Part shown: in pieces, positions 1 to 8,610 of the stretch
How the letters are laid out: every line of letters starts with the position of its first letter
Numbering within the stretch: the first letter of the stretch is position 1
From: SIG672 sp045605765
Lineage (GTDB): Bacteria > Bacillota > Clostridia > Oscillospirales > CAG-272
Direction: 5' to 3'
Length of the DNA stretch: 64,000 bases
Assembly (NCBI GenBank): GCA_045605765.1
Contig: JAZUQQ010000027.1
Span: forward strand, 132,671-196,670
Translations under genes and position numbers: made by a program
Notes under the pieces: model-generated
Seen by the model: the letters and a program-made list of their open reading frames with translations, nothing else
What the model was told of the DNA's origin: nothing
Databases searched by the model: none

Positions 1-331
1 GGAAGTATATCGACTCCTCGGTATTTTCGAGCGCGAGTATAGGAGATCCTGCCGCGACCTTACCGACTACGGGTATCTTCACCGAACGGCGCTGCTCGAC
101 AGGCACGGGTGAAATCTCAACAGGTTTAAGACTACGAGATTTTCCTGCGTCGCGTTCAAGATATTTTTTATCTTCAAGTCTCTTTATGTAAGAATGTACC
201 GTTGAAGTAGATTTTATTGAGAGAGCCTGCTGAATATCGCGCACCGCAGGCGGATACCCGTTCTTGCGGGTAGACTCCACTATAAAATCAAGTACCTTCT
301 TTTCCTTATCGGTAAGTGCCTGAGAGTGCAT
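1..331 (-). CDS. lexA: LexA SOS repressor, N-terminal part (cut by window edge)
   Basis: Reading leftward from the ATG at 331, 110 codons are visible before the window ends. Residues 1-65 form the LexA winged helix (start MHSQALTDKEKKVLDFI, then a recognition-helix region with STSTVHSYIKRL). Residues 86-100 hold IPVVGKVAAGSPILA, which carries the Ala-Gly self-cleavage bond (about A94-G95). The catalytic Ser and Lys of the peptidase half lie outside the window. LexA represses DNA-repair genes and cleaves itself when RecA filaments form on damaged DNA. GAAAGGATGAAGG lies just before the ATG. A promoter with an overlapping palindrome at 476-515 fits self-repression. Confidence 0.93.
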   Translation of the reverse strand, partial: MHSQALTDKEKKVLDFIVESTRKNGYPPAVRDIQQALSIKSTSTVHSYIKRLEDKKYLERDAGKSRSLKPVEISPVPVEQRRSVKIPVVGKVAAGSPILALENTEESIYF

Positions 332-351
332 TTTCCTTCATCCTTTCTTTG

Positions 352-428
352 GGGCTTTGCCCCAAGCCCCACTCAGAAAGCTTTTTGAAAAAAGTTTTTT
401 GATAACTTTCAAAAACTTTCGCAAAAAA
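352..428. repeat. Dispersed AT-rich palindromic repeat, lexA copy
   Basis: This copy holds a GGGGCTTTGCCCC hairpin, then CTTTTTGAAAAAAG and the recurring motif CTTTCAAAAACTTT. The same motifs return near 9900, 12750, 13930, 18160 and 46250. It lies in the lexA 5' untranslated region. No real gene is seen here: a 76-codon open frame across it is made of repeat sequence. Confidence 0.6.
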
Positions 429-475
429 GTAATTGAAAGTCGAGGGTTATATGAAATATATTCATATTCAACTGC

Positions 476-515
476 ATTATATCACACTTTTTTCAAAAAA
501 TCAAACATTTGTTTG
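476..515 (-). promoter_or_regulatory. lexA promoter with candidate SOS box
   Basis: On the minus strand TTGATT (504-499) and TATAAT (481-476) are 17 bases apart. The perfect palindrome CAAACATTTGTTTG (502-515) overlaps the -35. It resembles the Firmicute LexA box GAAC-N4-GTTC, with one changed base in each half (AAAC-N4-GTTT). Autoregulation is inferred from this position upstream of lexA. Confidence 0.6.
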
Positions 516-556
516 CTTTTTTGTGTCGAAAAATGTAAATTAATTATGAACAGTGA

Positions 557-598
557 CGAAAAAACAGAATACGGTCTGCCTTTCTGACAGACCGTATT
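557..598 (-). terminator. Intrinsic terminator of the CofE-like gene
   Basis: AATACGGTCTG (568-578) pairs perfectly with CAGACCGTATT (588-598). On the minus strand the hairpin is followed by CTGTTTTTTCG, a T-tract, 17 bases past the stop codon of the gene at 616. Confidence 0.85.
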
Positions 599-615
599 TA
601 TCATTTTTATGTATT

Positions 616-1809
616 TTATTCGGCTGTATAGTTATCGAAATATCCCTGAATAAAGACTATCGGAGTCCCCTTATCTCCGCTTCCCGAAGTAAGATCGCAG
701 AGTGATCCGATAAGGTCAGTGATTCGTCTCGGAGTCGTTCCCTGAGATTCCATCGAGCCCACAAGATCATCGCCTTTGTTCTTTATATAACCCTCGATAG
801 CGTGGCGGAGCTCGTCACCGCTGAGATCTGCGAAGTTATTATCCGCAAGATATTTCAGCTTTACCTCGTTGGGAGTTCCGTTAAGTCCGTCTGTGTATCC
901 AGGCGAAACGACCGGATCGGCAAGTTCCCAAATCTTTCCTGCCGGATCCTTGAACGCGCCGTCACCGTAAACCATTACCTCCACCTTTTTGCCGGTAGCT
1001 TCCTTAACCTTAGACTGGACATCGTAAACGAACTCAGTGCAGTCCCTCGGAAAAAGCTTGATCTTATCCTCGGTAGCCTTGTTTGATCCTAACAGACCGT
1101 ACTTATCGTTATATCCGCTTCCGTTTATGCTATCTGTAAGAATATCATCAAGTCCGAGGACGATCTCTGCGCCCGCGTTTTTAAGAATTCTCTTGGTTCT
1201 TGCGCGAGTGTGAACGTCGCAGGTGAGAACCTTCTTTGTATAGTTAAGTATTACCGCAGGATTATTTGCGAAAACCACCTCAACGTCCGCGCCCTCCTCG
1301 CGAATGAGCGAGGAATAGTAATCAACATAGTCAACGCCCGTAAAGGGATGAAGATTTTTACCGAAAAGCTCTCTGTATTTTTCAAGCGAAAGCACGTCTG
1401 AATAGGGATTCACGCCCTTTTCGTCAAGCTGATCAAGCGAAACAAGATGATTTCCGACCTCGTCCGAGGGATAGCTGAGCATAAGAACTATCTTTTTTGC
1501 TCCCTTTGCGATACCTCTGAGGCATATAGCGAATCTGTTTCGGCTAAGTATCGGGAAAATAACTCCGATCGTATCTCCGCCAAGCTTTGCTTTAACGTCC
1601 GAGGCGATATCTTCGGTCGACGCATAGTTGTTCTGCGCTCTTGCCACAACTGCCTCTGTAACTGCGATAACGTCGCGGTCGCATATTTCAAAATTTTCGG
1701 ACTTTGCCGCATCCAGAACGGACTGTACGACGATAGCTGCGAGATCGTCTCCGCTGCGTATGATCGGCGCACGGACACCGCGCGAAACGGTTCCAACCAT
1801 TCTTTCCAT
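616..1809 (-). CDS. CofE-like protein (F420-0:gamma-glutamyl ligase family)
   Basis: This 397-aa cytosolic protein resembles the family annotated as coenzyme F420-0:L-glutamate ligase (CofE). Examples are the N-terminal segment RGVRAPIIRSGDDL, the stretch DRDVIAVTEAVVARAQ, and HTRARTKRILKNAG in the middle. In methanogens and actinobacteria CofE adds glutamates to the F420 side chain with GTP. The present protein is much longer than archaeal CofE (about 250 aa), and no other F420 gene lies in the window, so the substrate here is probably different. The start at 1809 has AAGGAG nine bases upstream. It is transcribed alone, between its own promoter and terminator. Confidence 0.62.
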   Translation of the reverse strand: MERMVGTVSRGVRAPIIRSGDDLAAIVVQSVLDAAKSENFEICDRDVIAVTEAVVARAQNNYASTEDIASDVKAKLGGDTIGVIFPILSRNRFAICLRGIAKGAKKIVLMLSYPSDEVGNHLVSLDQLDEKGVNPYSDVLSLEKYRELFGKNLHPFTGVDYVDYYSSLIREEGADVEVVFANNPAVILNYTKKVLTCDVHTRARTKRILKNAGAEIVLGLDDILTDSINGSGYNDKYGLLGSNKATEDKIKLFPRDCTEFVYDVQSKVKEATGKKVEVMVYGDGAFKDPAGKIWELADPVVSPGYTDGLNGTPNEVKLKYLADNNFADLSGDELRHAIEGYIKNKGDDLVGSMESQGTTPRRITDLIGSLCDLTSGSGDKGTPIVFIQGYFDNYTAE

Positions 1810-1845
1810 AAATAATTATCTCCTTCTTAAATGGATTACTTATAT

Positions 1846-1873
1846 ATTTTAGCATTTTTTTTGACGATGTCAA
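1846..1873 (-). promoter_or_regulatory. Promoter of the CofE-like gene
   Basis: Minus-strand TTGACA (1873-1868) and TAAAAT (1851-1846) are 16 bases apart, about 37 bases before the start codon. The gap 1810-2122 holds this promoter, the divergent one at 1997-2025, and nothing else I can identify. Confidence 0.7.
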
Positions 1874-1996
1874 GTGTTTTTATGCATATATCTTCGTCTT
1901 TTCAATATATTTATGCGAAATATCCAAAAAAGCGCCTTTTCACGCTTTTTTACAAAGCAATTTTGAGACATGGAAGGGCGTGAGAGCAAAAGCGCA

Positions 1997-2025
1997 TTGA
2001 CAAGCTATGTGGAAAATATTATAAT
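1997..2025 (+). promoter_or_regulatory. Promoter of the ECF sigma cassette
   Basis: TTGACA (1997-2002) and TATAAT (2020-2025) are exactly 17 bases apart, a consensus sigma-A promoter. The transcript would have a leader of about 90 bases. The sigma operon therefore does not need an ECF-type promoter of its own. Confidence 0.8.
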
Positions 2026-2122
2026 AAAAAAGAAAAAATAAAAAAACTTTCCAAAAAAGCGCAACCAAATGAAAAATTTCGTGTCTTATAAGGTGAAAGG
2101 GAAAAACGGAGGTTAACAGATA

Positions 2123-2686
2123 GTGCATGATCGCGATATAGTAGATCTCTTCTGGCAAAGAGATCAGTCGGCAATATTATATTCAAGCGTAAAATACGGA
2201 AAAAGCCTTGAAAACACTTCGTATGCGATAGTGAGCTCGCACGAAGATGCGCAGGAATGTGTTCAGGACACATATTTTGCCGCGTGGAACGCCATGCCTG
2301 ACGACCGCCCCGACTATCTTGGAGCTTACCTTATGAAAATTGTGCGAAATCTTTCAATCAATCTCTGCCGAAAGCAGAGCGCAAAGAAGAGAGATTCGGG
2401 CATCACGCTCATCTACGACGAGCTCAGTGAATGTATTCCCGACGGCTCTCTCAGCGTTTTCGAGCAGATGGAAAGCGGTGCGCTTGCGAGCGTGATAAAC
2501 TCCTTCCTTGAAGATCTCGACAAGGAAAAGCGCGTGGTTTTCGTAAGGCGGTATTTCTACTCGGATTCAATAAAAGAAATATCGGAAAAGCTTTCTCTCA
2601 GTGAGTCGAAGGTCAAGAGTATGCTGATGCGCCTGCGCCAAAAGCTTGCCGAGGTGATCAGACGGGAGGGATTTTATGAAGAGTAA
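2123..2686 (+). CDS. ECF-family RNA polymerase sigma factor
   Basis: This 187-aa protein has the two ECF domains. Region 2, at about residues 10-75, includes DAQECVQDTYFAAWNAMPD and an IVRNLSINLCRK end. Region 4, a helix-turn-helix at about residues 125-180, reads ISEKLSLSESKVKSMLMRLR. It would direct RNA polymerase to a small regulon, possibly cell-envelope genes. The start is GTG at 2123, chosen because GGAGG lies nine bases before it. The gene overlaps the next one by 11 bases, which suggests translational coupling to its anti-sigma factor. Confidence 0.9.
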   Translation: MHDRDIVDLFWQRDQSAILYSSVKYGKSLENTSYAIVSSHEDAQECVQDTYFAAWNAMPDDRPDYLGAYLMKIVRNLSINLCRKQSAKKRDSGITLIYDELSECIPDGSLSVFEQMESGALASVINSFLEDLDKEKRVVFVRRYFYSDSIKEISEKLSLSESKVKSMLMRLRQKLAEVIRREGFYEE

Positions 2687-3332
2687 CGAGCAAAAGATCC
2701 TTTACCTGTTTGACGAGATCGGCAGGATCGACGACAAATACGTCGCCGAGGCTATGGAGTGCAGGAGCTATACCGCGAAAAAGCGCAGCTTTATAAAGAT
2801 CCTCGCTCTTGCCGCCTGCATCACTCTGATCACCGTTTCCTGTCTTGTCGGTATATCAAACATCGCAAACAGTCTATTTGACGCTTGCAAAAACGATTTG
2901 CCCTCAGATGACGGCACCGTTTATGAAATGTCCGATGCTCTTTGCGAGGTAATGACAGAGCTTGACGTCAAATTCCTGAGCGCGGCGCAGATAAGCAAGC
3001 CGACGGCAGAGCTTGTGTGTGACGGCAGCCTTCGCATCATCTGGACCTATAACGGCGAGGTATATTACTCCGTAACCGTAGATTCGAGCGATGCCAAGGC
3101 GCTTGAAAGGCATCTCGCAAGGAAAAGCTCATCGAGAGTATCTCCTGACGATGAATACGGCGATTTCAGATTTTACGTCAGTCACGGTAACGGACTCCTC
3201 GAAACGCCTTATATCGAGGACAATGCAGGACGTTTATCCGTCGGTTCCCTTTCAGATTATCTACCCGAGGTTTATCCGTCAAGCGAGCTTGCAGACTTTA
3301 TAGGCTCGCTCATCAAAAGGATGGAAAACTAA
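2676..3332 (+). CDS. Membrane-anchored anti-sigma factor (putative)
   Basis: This 218-aa protein has a cytoplasmic N-terminus with LFDEIGRIDDKYVAEAM, a pattern common in clostridial anti-sigma proteins paired with ECF factors. One membrane helix spans about residues 39-61, and the remaining 150 residues would be extracytoplasmic. The start overlaps the end of the sigma gene by 11 bases. I infer that it holds the sigma factor at the membrane until a signal arrives. The outer domain is not one I recognise. Confidence 0.68.
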   Translation: MKSNEQKILYLFDEIGRIDDKYVAEAMECRSYTAKKRSFIKILALAACITLITVSCLVGISNIANSLFDACKNDLPSDDGTVYEMSDALCEVMTELDVKFLSAAQISKPTAELVCDGSLRIIWTYNGEVYYSVTVDSSDAKALERHLARKSSSRVSPDDEYGDFRFYVSHGNGLLETPYIEDNAGRLSVGSLSDYLPEVYPSSELADFIGSLIKRMEN

Positions 3333-3362
3333 CCGTGTCTTTGTGAAAGGAAGGTTTACAAA

Positions 3363-4859
3363 ATGAAAAAGAATTTATTTACTAAGGCTTTGGCAATATT
3401 TTTTGCGGCAGTTATGATGTTCTCGCTCGCCTCCTGCAAGGGAGAAAACGACGCTATGGGCGATATGTTTTACGGCGGCGCACCGGAAAAAGGAGAAGAT
3501 GGCGCGGACGCATATTCTCCTGAGGATTACGGCAAGCTTATTGAGAACCCTTGGGTATCGACCTTACAGGAGCCGACCTCGACTTTTTCGTCAGACGTTG
3601 ACACCGCGTCTTATTCAAGGCTTCGCGCATATCTGAATCAAGGAATGACCTTTGACGCGATAAAGAGCTACTACGGGGCGTCAATACGTACCGAAGAGAT
3701 GCTTAACTACTTTGATTACACGACAAATTCTCCCGAAAACGGCGAGCTTTTCGGAGTGAGAACCGAAATTGCTCCCTGTCCCTGGAACGCTTCGGCAAAT
3801 CTTGTTATGATGACCTTTAGGGCAAAAGAGGTCGAAAATATAAGCGCAGGCAACAATCTCGTTTTCCTTATCGACTCTTCGGGATCTATGGCTTCCGAGG
3901 ATAAGCTTCCTCTTCTCAAATCGGCGTTCGGAACTCTTATCGACACGCTCGGTGAAGAGGACAGGATCTCGATAGTCACCTATTCGGGCGCTGAAAAGGT
4001 ACTCCTTTCGGGCGCAAAAGGCTCGGAAAAGCAGAAGATCAAAAACGCGGTAAACGCGCTTTCGGCAGGAGGCTCCACCAACGGCTCGGCAGGCATGGAA
4101 AGAGCGTATTCTCTAGCGCAAGACTATTTCATCGAGGGCGGAAACAACCGCATAATTATGGCAACCGACGGAGATCTCAACGTTGGAATCACCTCGACCG
4201 AGGGCATACTGAGCTACGTTGAAAACAAGCGTCAAAGCGGTATTTATATCTCCACTCTCGGCTTTGGAAGCGGAGGATACAACGACTCGATGCTCGAAAC
4301 GATTGCGGACAACGGCAACGGAGTATATTATTTTATAGACGGAACGTCCGAAGCCGAGAAGGTGTTCGGCAAGGATCTCACCTCGACGCTGTATACGGTG
4401 GCACAGGACGTCAAATTTCAGCTCACATTTAACAGCGAGGCGATATCCGAGTACCGTCTTGTCGGCTATGAAAACCGCGTTATGAGCAACGAGGATTTCA
4501 CAAACGATGCAAAGGACGCAGGCGAGGTCGGATCGGGACACGAGCTCGTGGTCTGCTACGAAATAAAGATGACAGAAAGCGAAACGGCTTCGAATGAGCT
4601 TATGACTCTCGCAATTAGATACAAGGATCCCGGTGCGACAGAGGGCAAGCAAAACGACTACGTTATAACCCCCGAAAGCATTGCTCAGAGTGCATCTGAC
4701 GATTTCAAATTCGCCTGCGCCGTTATCGTAACGGCAATGCTCATGCACGATAGCCAGTATCTCGACGAGGGCATCACACTAGAATACGTAAAGAACACGC
4801 TCGCAGGACTTACGCTCAGTGATTTTTACAAGCAAGAATTCAGAAATATGATAAAATAA
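3363..4859 (+). CDS. VWA-domain lipoprotein (YfbK-like)
   Basis: This 498-aa protein has a signal peptide ending in lipobox LASC (Cys25). A YfbK-type N-terminal VWA-associated domain follows, with FSSDVDTASYSRLRAYLNQG at about residues 75-94. The von Willebrand A domain carries the MIDAS motif DSSGSM at 171-176 and a later ATDGDLNVG. The C-terminal part resembles the YfbK family end domain. It would sit on the outer face of the membrane and bind a partner through a divalent metal. The start at 3363 follows GAAAGGAAGG. It lies 30 bases after the anti-sigma gene, so it is probably an output or a sensor of that cassette. Confidence 0.85.
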   Translation: MKKNLFTKALAIFFAAVMMFSLASCKGENDAMGDMFYGGAPEKGEDGADAYSPEDYGKLIENPWVSTLQEPTSTFSSDVDTASYSRLRAYLNQGMTFDAIKSYYGASIRTEEMLNYFDYTTNSPENGELFGVRTEIAPCPWNASANLVMMTFRAKEVENISAGNNLVFLIDSSGSMASEDKLPLLKSAFGTLIDTLGEEDRISIVTYSGAEKVLLSGAKGSEKQKIKNAVNALSAGGSTNGSAGMERAYSLAQDYFIEGGNNRIIMATDGDLNVGITSTEGILSYVENKRQSGIYISTLGFGSGGYNDSMLETIADNGNGVYYFIDGTSEAEKVFGKDLTSTLYTVAQDVKFQLTFNSEAISEYRLVGYENRVMSNEDFTNDAKDAGEVGSGHELVVCYEIKMTESETASNELMTLAIRYKDPGATEGKQNDYVITPESIAQSASDDFKFACAVIVTAMLMHDSQYLDEGITLEYVKNTLAGLTLSDFYKQEFRNMIK

Positions 4860-4864
4860 CAATA

Positions 4865-4892
4865 AAAATTCCGCCCTTTCAGGCGGAATTTT
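4865..4892. terminator. Bidirectional terminator between VWA gene and purL
   Basis: AAAATTCCGCC (4865-4875) pairs with GGCGGAATTTT (4882-4892) around a six-base loop. A- and T-rich flanks on both sides let it serve both convergent genes. Confidence 0.85.
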
Positions 4893-4896
4893 CATT

Positions 4897-7800
4897 TTAC
4901 TTATAATACTTGACTGCCGAGTCAAAGAGCTTCATCTCATACTTACCGATAACGTTCTTGTAGAGATTCTTACCGATACGCTCACTGTGTCCCATCTTAC
5001 CGAGAACACGTCCGTCGGGGGAGGTTATACCTTCAACGGCAAGAACAGAGCCGTTCGGGTTGAACGCGGTATCCATCGTGGGATCACCTGAAAGGTCAAC
5101 GTACTGAGTTGCGATCTGACCGTTCTCTGCAAGCTTGTGTATAAGCGCCTCGTCGGCAAGGAAACGTCCTTCGCCGTGAGAGATCGGCACGGTATAGATC
5201 TCGCCAACCTCGGTACCCGCAAGCCAAGGGGACTTATTTGTACAAACTCTTGTGCGAACAAGCTTCGACTGGTGGCGTCCTATTATATTATAGGTTAGCG
5301 TCGGGCAGTTTTCATCGGTATCAATTATCTTTCCGTAAGGAACCAGTCCGAGCTTGATAAGTGCCTGGAAGCCGTTACAGATACCAAGCATAAGACCGTC
5401 GCGCCCATCAAGAAGCTTTCCGACCTGTTCCTTGATTTCGGGGTTGCGGAAGAAGGCAGTAATAAACTTCGCAGATCCGTCAGGCTCGTCACCGCCCGAG
5501 AAGCCACCGGGAATGAACACCATATTGCTCTCGGCGAGTTTTTTCGAAACAAGCTCAACGCTACGGCTGACGTCGTCAGAGGTGAGGTTTCGGATAACGA
5601 CGATCTCTGCCTCTGCGCCCGCGTTTTCAAGAGCACGTGCTGAATCGTATTCGCAGTTAGTTCCGGGGAATACGGGGATAAGTGCCTTCGGGCGAGCGGT
5701 CTTGATTGCAGGAGCTGCTATAATGCCGCCGTTATATGCAAATGCGGGTATATTGTTGCCCGTCGCCTTTGCATCTGTGGGATATACGTCCTCAAGAGTT
5801 CCCTCGTTAAGAGAGAGAAGCTCGGCGATAGTTGCCTTTTCGCTTCCAAGGTCGATTATCGGATCAATTACCGTTGTACCGATCTTTAATGCGTAGTCTG
5901 CCGTAACGTCATCGGAAAGCTCTGCAACGATAAAGTCGTACATCATTGTATTATACCAAGCGTCAACTACGGCACCGTTTGACTTAAATCCGATCTCGTT
6001 ACCGAAGGACATCTTCATTATCGCTTCCGCAATTCCGTTTTCAACGGCATAAGCCGCTTTCACCTTGCCGTCAAGGCATACCTTGTGGAAGGCTTCCCAC
6101 GCCGCCTTGGTAGAAGATGCTGTCTTATCCTTGGGAGCAAAGAGGTAAACGGGATCTCCCGCTTCCTTAAATTCGGGAGAAATTACGTTTTTAGCACTTA
6201 TCGGAGCTATTGCGAAGGATATAAGCGTGGGAGGAACATCCTTGTCAAGGAATGTTCCCGACATAGAGTCCTTGCCGCCGATAGCTGCCGCACCAAGCTC
6301 AAGCTGTGCGTCCATAGCACCGAGGAGTGCCGCAAAAGGCTTGCCCCAGCGCGTCGGCTCACTGCGAAGCTTTTCGAAAAATTCTTGAAGCGTAAGATAC
6401 GCGTCCTTATAGTCAGCACCAGATGCCACGATCTTCGCCATCGAGCTATATACAGCCGCACGTGCTCCCGTGTAGGGATCGGTGCACATTGCGTCGGGAT
6501 CAAGTCCCCACGCCATTACGCTCGCCTGCTCGGTGAATTGACCGGGAAGAACGGGAAGAACTGCCGCCATTGACTGGCAAGGAGTTTTCTGCGTCTTACC
6601 GCCAAAGGGCATAAGCACCGAGCCTGCGCCTATCGAACCGTCGAATCGCTCAACCAGCCCTCTTCTGCTTGCAGTTTTAAGGTCAGATGCCATCTCACGG
6701 AGATTTCCGTAAAGTGCCTTCGAGAACACCGAAAGATCTTTTTCGTTTACCTCGAGGCTTGTATGCTTGTCGGCACCGTTTGTATTGAGGAATTCACGGG
6801 AAAGATCGGCTATCGTCTGTCCCTTCCAGTTCATGACCATTCGTGCCTGCTTCGTTACGACTGCAACTCTGTAAGCTTCGAGGTTTTCGCTTTCTGCATA
6901 TTTAATAAATTTATCTGCATCGGATGCCTCAACGACGACCGCCATTCTTTCCTGAGATTCGGAAATTGCAAGCTCTGTGCCATCAAGACCGTCATACTTC
7001 TTACGAACTGCATCAAGATCGATTTCAAGACCGTCCGCGAGCTCACCGATAGCAACCGAAACGCCGCCCGCGCCAAAGTCATTACAACGCTTAATAAGAC
7101 GGGTGACCTCTGGATTTCTGAACAGACGCTGGATCTTTCTTTCCTCGGGAGCGTTTCCCTTCTGTACCTCGGATGCCATGGTAGTAAGCGACTTCATATT
7201 GTGGCTCTTCGACGAGCCGGTTGCGCCGCCAATGCCGTCACGCCCTGTTCTTCCGCCGAGAAGTATAATAACATCCCCTTCTGCGGGACGCTCGCGGCGT
7301 ACGTTATATGCGGGTGCTGCCGCAACGACTGCGCCGCATTCAAGGCGCTTTGCAACGTATCCGTCGTGGTAGATCTCGGCAACGTGACCGGTTGCCAGAC
7401 CTATCTGGTTACCGTATGAGGAATATCCTGCCGCCGCAGTCTGGCAAAGCTTTCTCTGCGGAAGCTTGCCCGAAAGAGTTGCACTCAGCGGCTTACGAGG
7501 ATCGGCTGCGCCGGTTACACGCATTGCCTGATGTACGTAAGCACGTCCCGAAAGCGGATCTCGGATACAGCCTCCTATACAGGTTGCCGCGCCACCGAAG
7601 GGCTCGATCTCGGTCGGGTGGTTGTGTGTTTCGTTTTTGAACATAAGGAGCCAGTCCTGATCCTCGCCGTTTACGTTTGCGGTAACGTGTATGGAACAAG
7701 CATTGATTTCCTCGCTCTCGTCAAGCTCGGGCAGAAGTCCTCTTTTCTTTAAGACCTTACCCGCGATAGTCGCAATATCCATAAGAGTCTGCGGACGCCT

Positions 7801-8589
7801 TGACGCCTTCTCCTTACCGTAAACCTCGATTCTTGCATCAAGGTAACGCTCATACGCCTCGGCAACCGCCTTATCGGATATTTTAACGTTATCAATATGA
7901 GTTGAGAAGGTAGTGTGGCGGCAGTGATCTGACCAATATGTGTCAACAACGCGGATCTCGGTTATAGTCGGATCGCGGTACTCCTCGTTTTTAAAGTAAT
8001 CTTGAAGGAATTTGAGATCATCAAGATCCATAGCAAGTCCAAGCGTGTCAAGAAGATCGGAAAGTCCTTTCTCGTCAAGCGAAATAAAGCCGTCGACCGT
8101 CGCAACGGTTTCGGGGATAGCGTAGTCGATAGCAAGCGTTTCAGGCTTTGCAAGATCGGCTTCACGGCTTTCGACCGCGTTGATTACGTACTTCTTGACG
8201 GTATTTACGTCATTATCTGTAAGGTTTCCGCCAAGAATATATACCTTCGCAGAGCGAACGGTAGGACGCTCACCCTGACTTTGAAGCTGAATACACTGAG
8301 CCGCCGAGTCTGCTCTCTGGTCAAACTGACCGGGAAGCGGTTCAACTGCAAAAATCACACCATCGGTATTTTCAAGCTCATAGTACACGTCATCAAGCTG
8401 CGGCTCGGAGAATACGGTGTTTACCGCCTGATTAAAGAGCGCCTGATCGATATTCTCAACGTCGTAGCGGTTGATAACACGTACCGAAGTGAGTCCTTCA
8501 ATGCCGACGAGATTTTTAAGCTCGCTATATAAGCCGTTTGCCTCGTGCGCAAGTCCCGCTTTCTTTTCTACAAATATTCTGAATACCAT
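4897..8589 (-). CDS. purL: Phosphoribosylformylglycinamidine synthase, single-chain
   Basis: This 1230-aa enzyme makes FGAM from FGAR, glutamine and ATP (step 4 of purine synthesis). It is the long form that fuses synthetase and glutaminase. The synthetase half has NETHNHPTEIEPFGGAATC at about residues 320-340. The C-terminal class I glutaminase (from about residue 975) has FPGTNCEYDSARALENAG, FIPGGFSGGDEPDG, the nucleophile Cys in LGICNGFQ and the His/Glu pair in SHGEGRF. All key residues are present, so this enzyme can use glutamine. It is the last gene of the purine operon, 21 bases after purD, and AAAGG precedes the ATG. Confidence 0.97.
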   Translation of the reverse strand: MVFRIFVEKKAGLAHEANGLYSELKNLVGIEGLTSVRVINRYDVENIDQALFNQAVNTVFSEPQLDDVYYELENTDGVIFAVEPLPGQFDQRADSAAQCIQLQSQGERPTVRSAKVYILGGNLTDNDVNTVKKYVINAVESREADLAKPETLAIDYAIPETVATVDGFISLDEKGLSDLLDTLGLAMDLDDLKFLQDYFKNEEYRDPTITEIRVVDTYWSDHCRHTTFSTHIDNVKISDKAVAEAYERYLDARIEVYGKEKASRRPQTLMDIATIAGKVLKKRGLLPELDESEEINACSIHVTANVNGEDQDWLLMFKNETHNHPTEIEPFGGAATCIGGCIRDPLSGRAYVHQAMRVTGAADPRKPLSATLSGKLPQRKLCQTAAAGYSSYGNQIGLATGHVAEIYHDGYVAKRLECGAVVAAAPAYNVRRERPAEGDVIILLGGRTGRDGIGGATGSSKSHNMKSLTTMASEVQKGNAPEERKIQRLFRNPEVTRLIKRCNDFGAGGVSVAIGELADGLEIDLDAVRKKYDGLDGTELAISESQERMAVVVEASDADKFIKYAESENLEAYRVAVVTKQARMVMNWKGQTIADLSREFLNTNGADKHTSLEVNEKDLSVFSKALYGNLREMASDLKTASRRGLVERFDGSIGAGSVLMPFGGKTQKTPCQSMAAVLPVLPGQFTEQASVMAWGLDPDAMCTDPYTGARAAVYSSMAKIVASGADYKDAYLTLQEFFEKLRSEPTRWGKPFAALLGAMDAQLELGAAAIGGKDSMSGTFLDKDVPPTLISFAIAPISAKNVISPEFKEAGDPVYLFAPKDKTASSTKAAWEAFHKVCLDGKVKAAYAVENGIAEAIMKMSFGNEIGFKSNGAVVDAWYNTMMYDFIVAELSDDVTADYALKIGTTVIDPIIDLGSEKATIAELLSLNEGTLEDVYPTDAKATGNNIPAFAYNGGIIAAPAIKTARPKALIPVFPGTNCEYDSARALENAGAEAEIVVIRNLTSDDVSRSVELVSKKLAESNMVFIPGGFSGGDEPDGSAKFITAFFRNPEIKEQVGKLLDGRDGLMLGICNGFQALIKLGLVPYGKIIDTDENCPTLTYNIIGRHQSKLVRTRVCTNKSPWLAGTEVGEIYTVPISHGEGRFLADEALIHKLAENGQIATQYVDLSGDPTMDTAFNPNGSVLAVEGITSPDGRVLGKMGHSERIGKNLYKNVIGKYEMKLFDSAVKYYK

Positions 8590-8610
8590 ATTCGTTTAAA
8601 CTGCCTTTCT

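Noticed and set aside
357..587. 76-codon plus-strand frame before the CofE-like gene
   Set aside because: It covers the palindromic repeat, the lexA promoter and a terminator, and has no ribosome binding site.
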